Position numbers and translations under genes: made by a program. Below, piece after piece: positions 52,052 through 59,843 of a stretch of 64,000 nucleotides of DNA. This stretch comes from Parabacteroides distasonis (GTDB lineage Bacteria; Bacteroidota; Bacteroidia; Bacteroidales; Tannerellaceae): assembly GCA_021531385.1 (NCBI GenBank), contig JAFBIR010000006.1:1-64000 (forward strand), given 5' to 3'. Below the pieces are notes generated by a model. The model searched no databases, was not told where the DNA came from, and saw only the letters and a list, made by a program, of their open reading frames with translations. The stretch's first letter is position 1; each line of letters starts with the position of its first letter.

Positions 52052-53317
52052 TTATTCCGCATTTTGTTCCGCACAGACCTCGTCAAACAGCTGAATCAGT
52101 TCCCGCATGTCTTGTGGCAGATATTCCGTAACCACATACTTAACGATCCATGCAGGAATCCCATAGAAGGCAGCCGCAATGCCACCAGCCATGCAAGCAA
52201 TCGTGTCACTGTCCCCTCCTAAGGAAACAGCCAGCCGGATAGCCGATAGGTAGCTCTCGCTGTCTAAAAATGCAATGATCGCTTCCGGACAAGAGCCTTG
52301 ACAGGTCACATCAAATTGATAGCGAGGACGGATATACGCACATGTGCGATGCAGGTCGTAACCGAAAGCCCGCTCAATATAATCCCGGATCTCCTCCTTG
52401 GATGTATGTTGTCTGGCCAAAAAGATCGCAGCCGCTATCGCCTGTGCCCCTTTAATCCCTTCCGGATGGTTATGTGTGACCTCAGCCGATTGCTTGGCCA
52501 ATTCCAACACCTCCTCCATAGAGTTACCATAATAACCGCACGGGCTTACCCGCATACCCGAACCATTGCCAAAGCTATTGTATGGCTTGCGGTCTTCTGA
52601 ATAAAACAGCCATTGGCGGAACATCCCACCATATCCACGGGTTGGGTATTTATTTCCCCAATTCGGCATGGTTACCTGTAAAGACCCCCCATTCACTAAC
52701 CAGTCAGCTACCGCAATGGTCATGACCGTATCATCCGTGAACCGAGTTCTTTTCGTAAAGAGCGCTATATCGGTTGACTTGTAATTCTGAGACTCATAAA
52801 ACGAGCCGACAATATCTCCAATGATCCCTCCGATGATTCCTCCGGGTACCCATTGCTCACGTTCAACCGTATCTCCCTGCAACATGCTCAGAGTACGTTT
52901 ATCTGCCTCGCCACCATAGTATTTTTGCAAGGCATCAGCGAAAATAGCATTCGGATAGACAGCGTTGAAAAGCGTCATCGACGAGCGAAACTTCAAGGCA
53001 TCAATATCACCCAAGATCTCCTCGATCAGCTTGTCGTCGATGGCAAGCAGTTCCTTGGTGATTTCATAAAGATGCCGACCCAGTTGGGGATGCTGTAAAA
53101 ACATCATCGCCTCGTCCCTGTCCACGATGCCATAGTAATTTGCCGTAGGACTATACCCTAATCCCTTCAGCTGTGGAAAGATATACCACATCCAATGGGA
53201 TTGTTTCCGACCGCCTCGAATCTCCTCCAAAGCCGTAGCGTAATCCTGACGATGCGCATCGACAAATCGTTTTAGATTATATTGCGCTATAAACTCTTCA
53301 TATTTAACTCTATTCAT
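52052..53317 (-). CDS. DUF1810 - ADP-ribosylglycohydrolase fusion protein
   Basis: A 421-residue two-domain protein. Residues about 10-145 match DUF1810: 'RFVDAHRQDYATALEEIRGG', 'SHWMWYIFPQLKGLG' and 'KFRSSMTLFNAV'. Residues about 155-415 are an ADP-ribosylglycohydrolase with the metal-binding motifs 'GGIIGDIVGS', 'RFTDDTVMTIAVADWL' and 'LGGDSDTIACMAGGIAAAFY'. The second domain removes ADP-ribose from macromolecules using two magnesium ions. DUF1810 has no firm function known to me; the fusion suggests ADP-ribose or NAD-linked chemistry. It is cytosolic and has its own promoter, with a palindrome just upstream. Confidence 0.92.
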   Translation of the reverse strand: MNRVKYEEFIAQYNLKRFVDAHRQDYATALEEIRGGRKQSHWMWYIFPQLKGLGYSPTANYYGIVDRDEAMMFLQHPQLGRHLYEITKELLAIDDKLIEEILGDIDALKFRSSMTLFNAVYPNAIFADALQKYYGGEADKRTLSMLQGDTVEREQWVPGGIIGGIIGDIVGSFYESQNYKSTDIALFTKRTRFTDDTVMTIAVADWLVNGGSLQVTMPNWGNKYPTRGYGGMFRQWLFYSEDRKPYNSFGNGSGMRVSPCGYYGNSMEEVLELAKQSAEVTHNHPEGIKGAQAIAAAIFLARQHTSKEEIRDYIERAFGYDLHRTCAYIRPRYQFDVTCQGSCPEAIIAFLDSESYLSAIRLAVSLGGDSDTIACMAGGIAAAFYGIPAWIVKYVVTEYLPQDMRELIQLFDEVCAEQNAE

Positions 53318-53405
53318 GCCATAAACTTTTAGGCAAAACTACACTATTTTTCATCCTCTTCAAAAAAAATGCATTCCGTTAGTTTTTGTTGTGTATTAGT
53401 TTGCG

Positions 53406-53413
53406 CAAAAGTA
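53406..53413 (-). promoter_or_regulatory. -7 box for the DUF1810 fusion gene
   Basis: CAAAAGTA on the plus strand is TACTTTTG towards the gene, matching TAnnTTTG. The leader would be about 80 nt. Confidence 0.45.
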
Positions 53414-53440
53414 GCTCTTCCTGTCCGAGGAGCATCACCT

Positions 53441-53480
53441 CATACACCCCCAGTGTATGAAATGTGCGCTGGGGTGTATG
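53441..53480. promoter_or_regulatory. Overlapping inverted repeats upstream of the DUF1810 fusion gene
   Basis: CATACACCCC (53441-53450) pairs perfectly with GGGGTGTATG (53471-53480). The middle GTGTATG (53453-53459) can pair with the first arm instead, so two alternative hairpins or a tandem operator are possible. The block lies just upstream of the -33 region. Confidence 0.4.
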
Positions 53481-53527
53481 AAATGATGAAACAGTGAGTT
53501 TATTTTACGGTTTTCAGATTACTATGA

Positions 53528-53848
53528 TTATTGATATTTCCTATAATCCTTAAATTTAATACCATATTTATTTTCTAACTCTTTTCTTGTTCTGTATATA
53601 ATCATTCGTTTTATTATAGAACAAAATACTCCAAATAGTAACAAAAATGATATAAGAGAAATGATCCATATCAAAAAGATATTGCCAGGAATATATTCGA
53701 CGAAAAGTAATGATAAAAAATTCAATGCCACTATAGTATATAACAACGGTGCAATTTTCCCATTTGCACAATATTGAAATAACTTATTTTCGTTCAATAT
53801 CTCTGTTGCTTCCTCTTGTACTTTCTGATATAAAGTATAGTTTTCCAT
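53528..53848 (-). CDS. Small membrane protein, function unknown
   Basis: The ATG at 53848 gives 106 residues; the longer frame to 53911 starts at TTG inside the upstream gene. It has a short soluble N-terminus ('MENYTLYQKVQEEATEIL'), two membrane segments (about residues 33-50 and 57-82) and a basic C-terminal helix. The start is 19 bp after the preceding gene, with which it forms an operon. I recognise no domain. AT-rich codon use, unlike the surrounding core genes, suggests acquisition. Confidence 0.65.
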   Translation of the reverse strand: MENYTLYQKVQEEATEILNENKLFQYCANGKIAPLLYTIVALNFLSLLFVEYIPGNIFLIWIISLISFLLLFGVFCSIIKRMIIYRTRKELENKYGIKFKDYRKYQ

Positions 53849-53867
53849 ATCTTCCAATGTGATTAAA

Positions 53868-54116
53868 TTAATCGTCTTCCCAAATAGCCATTTCTGCAAA
53901 GAAGGAACCAATAATAACTAATACCCAATATGCCCAAGACTCATTCCAATCAAAAGTCTCAAAGAAACACAAGCCCTCAATAAAACTTCTGAAGTCAGAA
54001 CTATTTATAGATAATAAATAACGTGATAATTCTAAAATAATGCCAATCACACCCAATAATGCTCTAATTACGATAGCAGTCAACGCAGGAGCAAAGATTG
54101 TTAATACAAATCTCAT
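53868..54116 (-). CDS. Small membrane protein, function unknown
   Basis: An 82-residue protein with a hydrophobic N-terminal segment ('FVLTIFAPALTAIVIRALLG') and a second hydrophobic stretch near the C-terminus ('SWAYWVLVIIGSFFAEMAIW'). Its ATG overlaps the TGA of the broken gene upstream (ATGA), so the two were once translated together. No recognisable family. The set could be a small envelope or immunity operon. Confidence 0.6.
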   Translation of the reverse strand: MRFVLTIFAPALTAIVIRALLGVIGIILELSRYLLSINSSDFRSFIEGLCFFETFDWNESWAYWVLVIIGSFFAEMAIWEDD

Positions 54117-54406
54117 TTTTTATATACATTTATAGGTTCAACAATAAGGATACTTTTGTCATTAATCATTGCTACACAAACTATTGAATAACAATGATAC
54201 AATAAATCATTATCTATATTTGGAATACCTATTTGTGCTATTCATTCAAATTGATAATTTCCACCACTAAAATCACCTGGGATTAATTTTAAAATAGACA
54301 CTTCTTTTAGATTATATTCATCATAAAGAGTGCCTTTTGAATTGATTCGGAAATGATTTGATCGAATTGATCTCTCAATTTCTCGCATTAAATAGTTTTC
54401 TTCCAT
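54113..54406 (-). pseudogene. Gene interrupted by a single in-frame TGA
   Basis: From ATG 54406 the frame runs 54 codons ('MEENYLMREIERSIRSNHFR' at the start, then '...SGGNYQFE') to TGA at 54242-54244. It then continues in the same frame for 42 more codons ('IAQIGIPNIDNDLLYHCYSI') and ends exactly at the ATGA overlap with the next gene. The ORF ends in a normal operon junction, so the internal stop is most simply a TGG-to-TGA nonsense mutation. Read-through is the alternative. Function unknown. Confidence 0.65.
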
Positions 54407-54458
54407 AATAAACATTTCACCTTCCCTGTCCCCTCCGGAAAGATAACTATATAAAAAA

Positions 54459-54537
54459 GGTGTGGGAACTTATTTGTTTTATCCTTGTAACAGGCTCTCG
54501 CATTGCCTTCGCTGTAGATAAAACAATAGCCCACACC
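54459..54537 (-). ncRNA. Large hairpin with T-tract, candidate structured RNA or terminator
   Basis: GGTGTGGG (54459-54466) pairs with CCCACACC (54530-54537), and TTGTTTTATC (54474-54483) pairs with GATAAAACAA (54517-54526); the loop is 33 nt. On the minus strand CCCACACC runs into TTTTTTATAT, a good intrinsic terminator. Flanking ATATAAAA/TTTTTATAT extends the symmetry. It lies 52 bp upstream of the broken gene and downstream of a minus-strand TACCTTTG at 54725-54732. Confidence 0.45.
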
Positions 54538-54724
54538 AATCTTTTTATATCTATAACCTTATAGTGATATAAGATAGGTATATTAAGATGGAGTGGTGCT
54601 ATTGTTATCATCTTCACAGCTTGACAAATTTGCGAGATTTGTTACAAGAAGATAATATCAATAACACCTTTCGTTTTCTATGTCCTTCAAATGCGTCAGA
54701 CGCTTCAGCGCATGAGAATTGCAG

Positions 54725-54732
54725 CAAAGGTA
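54725..54732 (-). promoter_or_regulatory. -7 box reading into the structured leader
   Basis: CAAAGGTA on the plus strand is TACCTTTG on the minus strand. A transcript from about 54718 would cover the hairpin at 54459-54537 before reaching the small membrane-protein operon. Confidence 0.4.
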
Positions 54733-54899
54733 GTGAAAGGTTTTAAATCCCTCGCTTTTATCTTTAAGAAATGCACTGCAATATGCTCCATAACATTTTC
54801 TCTTCGCATTCAGCAATCTTTTTTCCTTAAGTTGGCTTGTAATAGAATCGGGGTAAGCAAGCAAAAGTCAAGCATACACAATGCTTTTCCCGTTCATAA

Positions 54900-54972
54900 C
54901 TTTTGAATGTGCGTTCAGTACTTTTGAATGTACGTTCCATTATTTGGTATATGCGTTCAAAACTTTTGAACG
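54900..54972. repeat. Short direct repeats and a 17-bp palindrome
   Basis: CTTTTGAATGTGCGTTCA (54900-54917) and CTTTTGAATGTACGTTCC (54921-54938) repeat with a 21-bp period. A partial copy is followed by the palindrome GTTCAAAACTTTTGAAC (54955-54971). Iteron- or operator-like. Confidence 0.5.
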
Positions 54973-55244
54973 AAGATTTCATCACCTATCTTTTCCTTTT
55001 TCTTCGTTGCCTCGCCAAATGGTTGAGCCAACACGGAAACTATTGCATGGTTAATGATCCATCGATTGATTTCAAATAGTATTTTTTCCTCTACTCTTCC
55101 TCCGAAGCTACGCTACTGTTCCTTCGTTGTTTCCCTAAAGTGAGTTTGGTTCAGCGCACAGATAGAATAAGATCTGGAGGAAGTAAACTGAATGCTTCAT
55201 CAATAGTTATTGGAAAGCTATTTTGGTAGTACTTCAGAAAGCGT

Positions 55245-55325
55245 CCGGACGGCATCAAACGATCGTTTGATGTCCATCAGTCAATCGCTTGATAGCCGTC
55301 AAACGATCGTTCGACGGCATCCGGA
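55245..55325. repeat. Cluster of near-perfect palindromes
   Basis: A perfect 20-bp palindrome CATCAAACGATCGTTTGATG lies at 55253-55272. GCCGTC (55296-55301) and GACGGC (55313-55318) flank AAACGATCGTTC-type sequence in a second, nearly perfect one. CCGGACGGC and GACGGCATCCGG bracket the block. It is GC-richer than the surroundings. Confidence 0.6.
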
Positions 55326-55344
55326 AGGGCAAGGGAAAGGCAGC

Positions 55345-55381
55345 AACAAAAAGCCTCCGAAGAAGTATTTCCTCGGAGGCT
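55345..55381 (-). terminator. Intrinsic terminator of proS
   Basis: On the minus strand AGCCTCCGA pairs with TCGGAGGCT (plus-strand arms 55352-55360 and 55373-55381), followed by TTTTTG. It lies 40 bp after the proS stop. Confidence 0.75.
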
Positions 55382-55420
55382 GAACATCGAATTTATCACG
55401 AAACTTTTCGCAAAGTATGC

Positions 55421-56902
55421 TTAGTAAGCTCTTGCAAAGAGGACACGGCGAGCGGAGGGCTTGCCTGTCACCATACACTTACCCGGCGTAGGATCGCCAT
55501 CGAACGGGATGCAACGGATCGTTGCCTTCGTCTCGTTCTTGATCTGCTCCTCTGTCTCTGGCGTGCCATCCCAATGCGCCATGATGAATACTCCCTTCTC
55601 GATTTGCTCCTTGAACTCCTCGTAGGTATCCACATTAACGATATTGGCTTGACGATGGTCGTATGCCTTCTTGAAGATGTTCGCCTGGATCTCCTCCAAC
55701 AGGTTCTTTACATACTCCTCGATCCCCTCGACAGAACGGGTCTCCTTCTCCAAGGTGTCACGACGCATCACCTCAATCGTACCGTTCTCTAAGTCACGGC
55801 CACCCATAGCCAAACGAACGGGAACACCCTTCAACTCGTATTGCGCAAACTTCCAACCCGGCTTACGGTTATCCGCATCGTCATATTTCACGGAAACGCC
55901 TAAGGCTTTCAAACGAGCCACGATGCCATCCACCTTCTCGCTGATCTGTGCCAACTGCTCGGCATTGCGATAGATCGGAACGATAACCACCTGGATCGGA
56001 GCCAAGTGAGGCGGCAACACCAAACCGTTATCATCGGAGTGTGACATGATCAAAGCACCAATCAAACGGGTAGAAACACCCCAAGAGGTAGCCCAAGCAT
56101 AGTCGCTCTTGCCATCCTTATCAATGAAAGTCACGTCGAAGGCCCTACCGAAGTTCTGACCCAAGAAGTGAGAGGTACCAGCCTGCAAAGCCTTACCATC
56201 CTGCATCATCGCCTCAATCGTATAGGTATCCAAGGCACCGGCGAAACGCTCAGAGGCCGATTTCACACCCTTGATCACCGGCATGGCCATGTAGTTCTCA
56301 GCAAAGTCGGCATAGACTCCCTGCATACGCTTTGCCTCTTCCTCTGCCTCCTCACGAGTGGCGTGAGCGGTGTGGCCCTCTTGCCAAAGGAACTCAGCCG
56401 TACGGAGGAACAAGCGTGTACGCATCTCCCAACGCATTACGTTAGCCCACTGGTTGCAAAGGATCGGCAGGTCGCGATAAGACTGGATCCAGTTGCGGTA
56501 TGTATTCCAGATAATGGTCTCCGAAGTCGGTCGGATAATCAACTCCTCCTCCAATTTCGCGGCGGGATCGACCACGACACCCGATCCATCCTGATTGGTT
56601 TTCAAGCGATAGTGAGTCACCACAGCACACTCCTTGGCGAATCCCTCCACATGCTCCGCCTCTTTGCTGAGGAAAGATTTCGGGATCAACAGGGGGAAAT
56701 AGGCGTTGACATGGCCTGTCTCCTTGAATTTATCGTCGAGAATGCGTTGCATCTTTTCCCAAATCGCATAGCCATAAGGCTTGATCACCATGCAACCACG
56801 CACAGCGGAATTCTCTGCTAAATCTGCCTTAATGACCAAATCTTGATACCATTGAGAGTAATTCACACTCCTGGGGGTAAGTTCTTTCAACTCTTTTGCC
56901 AT
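55421..56902 (-). CDS. proS: Prolyl-tRNA synthetase (archaeal/eukaryote-like type)
   Basis: A 493-residue class II synthetase. Motif 2 region '[20 protein letters not shown]' and 'FHPTSE'-type sequence '[20 protein letters not shown]' are clear, as are '[20 protein letters not shown]' and '[20 protein letters not shown]'. The anticodon-binding domain begins near '[13 protein letters not shown]'. The C-terminus ends '[11 protein letters not shown]', the short archaeal-type form without the bacterial editing insertion. It charges tRNA-Pro. A minus-strand TACTTTTG box (56954-56961) lies 52 bp upstream, divergent from the aminopeptidase promoter. Confidence 0.96.
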   Translation of the reverse strand: MAKELKELTPRSVNYSQWYQDLVIKADLAENSAVRGCMVIKPYGYAIWEKMQRILDDKFKETGHVNAYFPLLIPKSFLSKEAEHVEGFAKECAVVTHYRLKTNQDGSGVVVDPAAKLEEELIIRPTSETIIWNTYRNWIQSYRDLPILCNQWANVMRWEMRTRLFLRTAEFLWQEGHTAHATREEAEEEAKRMQGVYADFAENYMAMPVIKGVKSASERFAGALDTYTIEAMMQDGKALQAGTSHFLGQNFGRAFDVTFIDKDGKSDYAWATSWGVSTRLIGALIMSHSDDNGLVLPPHLAPIQVVIVPIYRNAEQLAQISEKVDGIVARLKALGVSVKYDDADNRKPGWKFAQYELKGVPVRLAMGGRDLENGTIEVMRRDTLEKETRSVEGIEEYVKNLLEEIQANIFKKAYDHRQANIVNVDTYEEFKEQIEKGVFIMAHWDGTPETEEQIKNETKATIRCIPFDGDPTPGKCMVTGKPSARRVLFARAY

Positions 56903-56953
56903 TTTCTTCTTATTGTTTCGTTGCTTTGTTTTGATTTCACTTTATTTAAAGCG

Positions 56954-56961
56954 CAAAAGTA
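56954..56961 (-). promoter_or_regulatory. -7 box for proS
   Basis: CAAAAGTA on the plus strand is TACTTTTG towards proS, an exact TAnnTTTG match. Confidence 0.5.
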
Positions 56962-57004
56962 CACATTTTTTCCAAGCCGCAGTTTATTCTCTCGCTTTAA
57001 TTGC

Positions 57005-57012
57005 TACCTTTG
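57005..57012 (+). promoter_or_regulatory. -7 box for the aminopeptidase-ogt-ispE cluster
   Basis: TACCTTTG is an exact match, 27 bp upstream of the ATG at 57039. A TTTA at 56983-56986 could serve as a weak -33 element at 18 bp. Confidence 0.5.
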
Positions 57013-57038
57013 ATTCCGCAAAACAAAAAAATATCGCT

Positions 57039-58415
57039 ATGTTTAGTAAAGAAACGTATATGGCCCGTCGGGCTACATTGAAAAAGGCCGTTGGTTCCGG
57101 CCTCTTGCTGTTCTTGGGTAACGATGAGTGCGGCATGAACTACATGGATAACACCTACCATTTCCGTCAGGATTCCACCTTCCTCTATTTCTTTGGATTA
57201 CCTTATGCCGGACTTTCCGCAGTGATCGACATTGACAACGACAAGGAGATCATCTTCGGCGATGAATTAACCATTGATGCGATTGTTTGGATGGGCACAC
57301 AACCTACGCTGAAAGAGAAGAGCGAGGCTGCCGGTATCAACGAGGTGCGCCCCCTGAAAGAGATCGAAAGCTATTTGAAAGCCGCACAAGCGAAAGGACA
57401 ACCGATCCACTACCTGCCTACCTATCGTGCAGAGCATCAAATCAAGCTGTTGCAATGGTTAGGCGTGGTTCCGGGAGCGGAGAAACCCTCCGTACCTTTC
57501 ATTATGGGTGTCGTGAACCAGCGTATCTATAAGAGCGACGAGGAGATCGCTGAGATCGAGAAGGCTTGCAACGTGACAGCCGACATGCACATCGCCGCTA
57601 TGCAGCTGATTCGTCCGGGCTTGCGCGAGTCTGACGTGGCCGCAGCCGTAGCGGAGGCTGCTTTCAAGCACAACTACGAGCTCTCCTTCCCCATCATCGC
57701 TACGGTCAATGGACAGACGTTGCACAACCACGATCATAGCCATGTGATCAAGTCGGGTGATATGTTGCTGTTGGATGCCGGTGCGGAGACAGAGATGGGT
57801 TATGCCGGTGATATGTCGAGCACGATGCCAGCCGATAAGAAGTTTACCACGCGTCAGAAAGAGATCTATGATATCCAAGTCGCTTCGCACGAGGCAGCCG
57901 TGGCTGCATTGCGTCCGGGTGTTCCCTTCGTAGATGTGTATGAGCTCTCATGCAAGGTGATCATGGAGGGTTTGAAAGAGTTAGGTTTCGTCAAGGGCGA
58001 TCCGATGGAGGCTGTCAAGGCGGGTGCACATGCTATGTTCATGCCCTGTGGCTTGGGTCACATGATGGGTCTTGACGTACATGACATGGAGAACCTGGGC
58101 GAGGTTTACGTAGGTTACAACGGACAACCGAAGAGCACGCAGTTCGGTCGGAAGTCCTTGCGCTTGGGTCGTAAGCTGGAGCCGGGCTTTGTGTTGACCA
58201 TCGAGCCGGGTATCTATTTCATCCCTGAACTGATGGATTTGTGGTACAAAGAGCAGAAGTTCACGGAGTTCATCAACTACGACAAGCTGTTCACCTACAA
58301 AGATTTCTCAGGCATCCGCAACGAGGAGGATTATTTAATCACAGCAGATGGCGCTCGCCGCTTAGGCAAACGTATTCCGTTGCATACCGATGAGGTAGAG
58401 GCTATGCACAGCTAA
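57039..58415 (+). CDS. Xaa-Pro aminopeptidase (M24B)
   Basis: The ATG at 57039 gives 458 residues (MFSKETYMARRATLKK); the longer frame passes through the promoter and is rejected. The N-terminal aminopeptidase-P domain includes 'DNTYHFRQDSTFLYFFGLPY'. The pita-bread catalytic domain has metal ligands in 'LLDAGAETEMGYAGDMSS', 'GLGHMMGLDVHD', 'TIEPGIYFIPEL' and the final Glu in 'GIRNEEDYLI'. It removes N-terminal residues before proline. It is cytosolic, with no signal peptide. The stop overlaps the next start (TAATG). Confidence 0.95.
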   Translation: MFSKETYMARRATLKKAVGSGLLLFLGNDECGMNYMDNTYHFRQDSTFLYFFGLPYAGLSAVIDIDNDKEIIFGDELTIDAIVWMGTQPTLKEKSEAAGINEVRPLKEIESYLKAAQAKGQPIHYLPTYRAEHQIKLLQWLGVVPGAEKPSVPFIMGVVNQRIYKSDEEIAEIEKACNVTADMHIAAMQLIRPGLRESDVAAAVAEAAFKHNYELSFPIIATVNGQTLHNHDHSHVIKSGDMLLLDAGAETEMGYAGDMSSTMPADKKFTTRQKEIYDIQVASHEAAVAALRPGVPFVDVYELSCKVIMEGLKELGFVKGDPMEAVKAGAHAMFMPCGLGHMMGLDVHDMENLGEVYVGYNGQPKSTQFGRKSLRLGRKLEPGFVLTIEPGIYFIPELMDLWYKEQKFTEFINYDKLFTYKDFSGIRNEEDYLITADGARRLGKRIPLHTDEVEAMHS

Positions 58416-58963
58416 TGGTCATGCCTGTGAAGGATTCGATCTTATACACACAAGTTTTTCCCTCGCCAGCCGGCGATTTACTCGTAGGCGAGTGCGAGGG
58501 AGCACTTTGTTTGTGCGACTGGTTGATCGACCCCTCTCGAAAGGAAGCGATGGCCCGTCGGCTACAAAAGGGGTTACACGCCGTTTTTCTATCGGGCGAG
58601 ACACCTTTGCTGCATGAAGCCTGCGCACAGCTACATAGCTATTTCGAGGGTGAGCGACAGATGTTCACCCTCCCTTTACGACTCGTAGGTACCGCTTTTC
58701 AACAGGAGATATGGGAGGTTTTGCGAAAGATTCCATACGGCAAGTGCTGTTCCTATGCAGCGATCGCCCAGCAAATAGGCCGCCCCGAAGCGGTGCGTGC
58801 CGTTGCTAACGCCATTGGTGCCAATCCCCTCTCCCTGTTTATCCCTTGCCACCGTGTCATTGGGAAGTCAGGTGATCTGACGGGGTATGCGGGAGGATTA
58901 GCGGCCAAGCGCTGGTTGTTAGCACATGAAGGCGCACTTCCTCTACTCGATTCATTCTCATAA
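58415..58963 (+). CDS. ogt: Methylated-DNA-[protein]-cysteine S-methyltransferase
   Basis: A 182-residue suicide repair protein. The active site is 'FIPCHRVIG' with C145; 'GTAFQQEIWEVLRKIPYGK' and 'RAVANAIGANPLSL' are the expected DNA-binding and helix-turn-helix elements. It transfers alkyl groups from O6-alkylguanine to its own cysteine. The start overlaps the aminopeptidase stop by 1 bp, so the two are translationally coupled. No Ada-type regulatory domain is fused. Confidence 0.95.
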   Translation: MVMPVKDSILYTQVFPSPAGDLLVGECEGALCLCDWLIDPSRKEAMARRLQKGLHAVFLSGETPLLHEACAQLHSYFEGERQMFTLPLRLVGTAFQQEIWEVLRKIPYGKCCSYAAIAQQIGRPEAVRAVANAIGANPLSLFIPCHRVIGKSGDLTGYAGGLAAKRWLLAHEGALPLLDSFS

Positions 58964-58984
58964 TATTTCATAAGCTCATTCCAC

Positions 58985-59803
58985 ATGATCTGTTTTCCAA
59001 ACGCAAAAATCAACTTGGGGCTGAACATTGTCAGTAAACGCCCCGACGGCTACCATAATATAGAAACCATCTTTTATCCCATCCCGGTGAAGGAGGCTTT
59101 GGAGGTTGTCCCTGCCAAGGCAGATAGTTTCCACGCCACCGGCATTGCGGTAGATACGCCACCCGAGAAGAACTTGGTGATCCGTGCGCTCAATGCTTTA
59201 CGAAAGGTGCGTGAAGTACCTCCTTTGGAGATCCATCTGTTAAAGGCCATTCCGTTTGGTGCCGGATTGGGAGGAGGCTCAGCCGATGCGGCTTTTATGC
59301 TTCGCTTGGTCAACGACTGCTGTCGGTTAGGACTTTCGCCAGAGGAATTAGAGGCCATTGCCGCACCCATTGGAGCCGATTGTCCCTTCTTCATCCGCAA
59401 CCAGCCGGTTTTCGCTACGGGGACAGGTAATTGTTTCGAGTCAATCAACCTCTCCCTAAAAGGCTACCACCTCTGTTTGGTGAAGCCGGAGGTGGCAGTC
59501 TCTACGGCCGAAGCCTATGCCCAAGTGACACCTTGCGCACCGGCTCGCTCCCTGAAAGAGATCATCCAGCTGCCTGTTGATCAATGGAAAGAGGCGATAG
59601 TCAACGATTTCGAGGTGAGTGTCTTTCCCCGCCACCCGTTGATTGGACAGATCAAGGAGAAGCTTTACGACGCAGGAGCACTCTATGCGGCCATGTCTGG
59701 CTCCGGCTCCTCTGTGTTTGGTCTTTTCGCACAGCCAACCGACTTAAAGAGCGAACCGCTTTTCAAAGATTGCTTCGTGTGGGAAGGCCTCTTAGATGCT
59801 TAG
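58985..59803 (+). CDS. ispE: 4-diphosphocytidyl-2-C-methyl-D-erythritol kinase
   Basis: A 272-residue GHMP kinase. 'PNAKINLGLNIVSKRPDGYH' at the start and the ATP-binding 'PFGAGLGGGSADAAFMLRL' are diagnostic, followed by 'IGADCPFFI' and 'AAMSGSGSSVFGLF'. It performs the ATP-dependent step of the MEP isoprenoid pathway. The 21-bp gap to ogt suggests co-transcription. Confidence 0.96.
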   Translation: MICFPNAKINLGLNIVSKRPDGYHNIETIFYPIPVKEALEVVPAKADSFHATGIAVDTPPEKNLVIRALNALRKVREVPPLEIHLLKAIPFGAGLGGGSADAAFMLRLVNDCCRLGLSPEELEAIAAPIGADCPFFIRNQPVFATGTGNCFESINLSLKGYHLCLVKPEVAVSTAEAYAQVTPCAPARSLKEIIQLPVDQWKEAIVNDFEVSVFPRHPLIGQIKEKLYDAGALYAAMSGSGSSVFGLFAQPTDLKSEPLFKDCFVWEGLLDA

Positions 59804-59843
59804 AAAAAACCAATTATCTGATTAAATAGCATACCCTATCATT

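Larger units (their letters stand above)
54733..55344. other. Long non-coding region between the membrane operon and proS
   Basis: No frame here looks coding. The tract holds a block of 18-bp repeats (54900-54972) and a palindrome cluster (55245-55325), each listed separately. The rest is AT-rich with occasional remnants. Confidence 0.5.

Noticed and set aside
54242-54244. The in-frame TGA as a selenocysteine codon
   Set aside because: No SECIS-like hairpin is seen directly after it and no selenoprotein family is recognisable; a nonsense mutation is simpler.
54691-54906. A 71-codon plus-strand frame in the non-coding region
   Set aside because: Low-complexity Phe/Ser/Lys composition, no promoter, and it overlaps a minus-strand -7 box.
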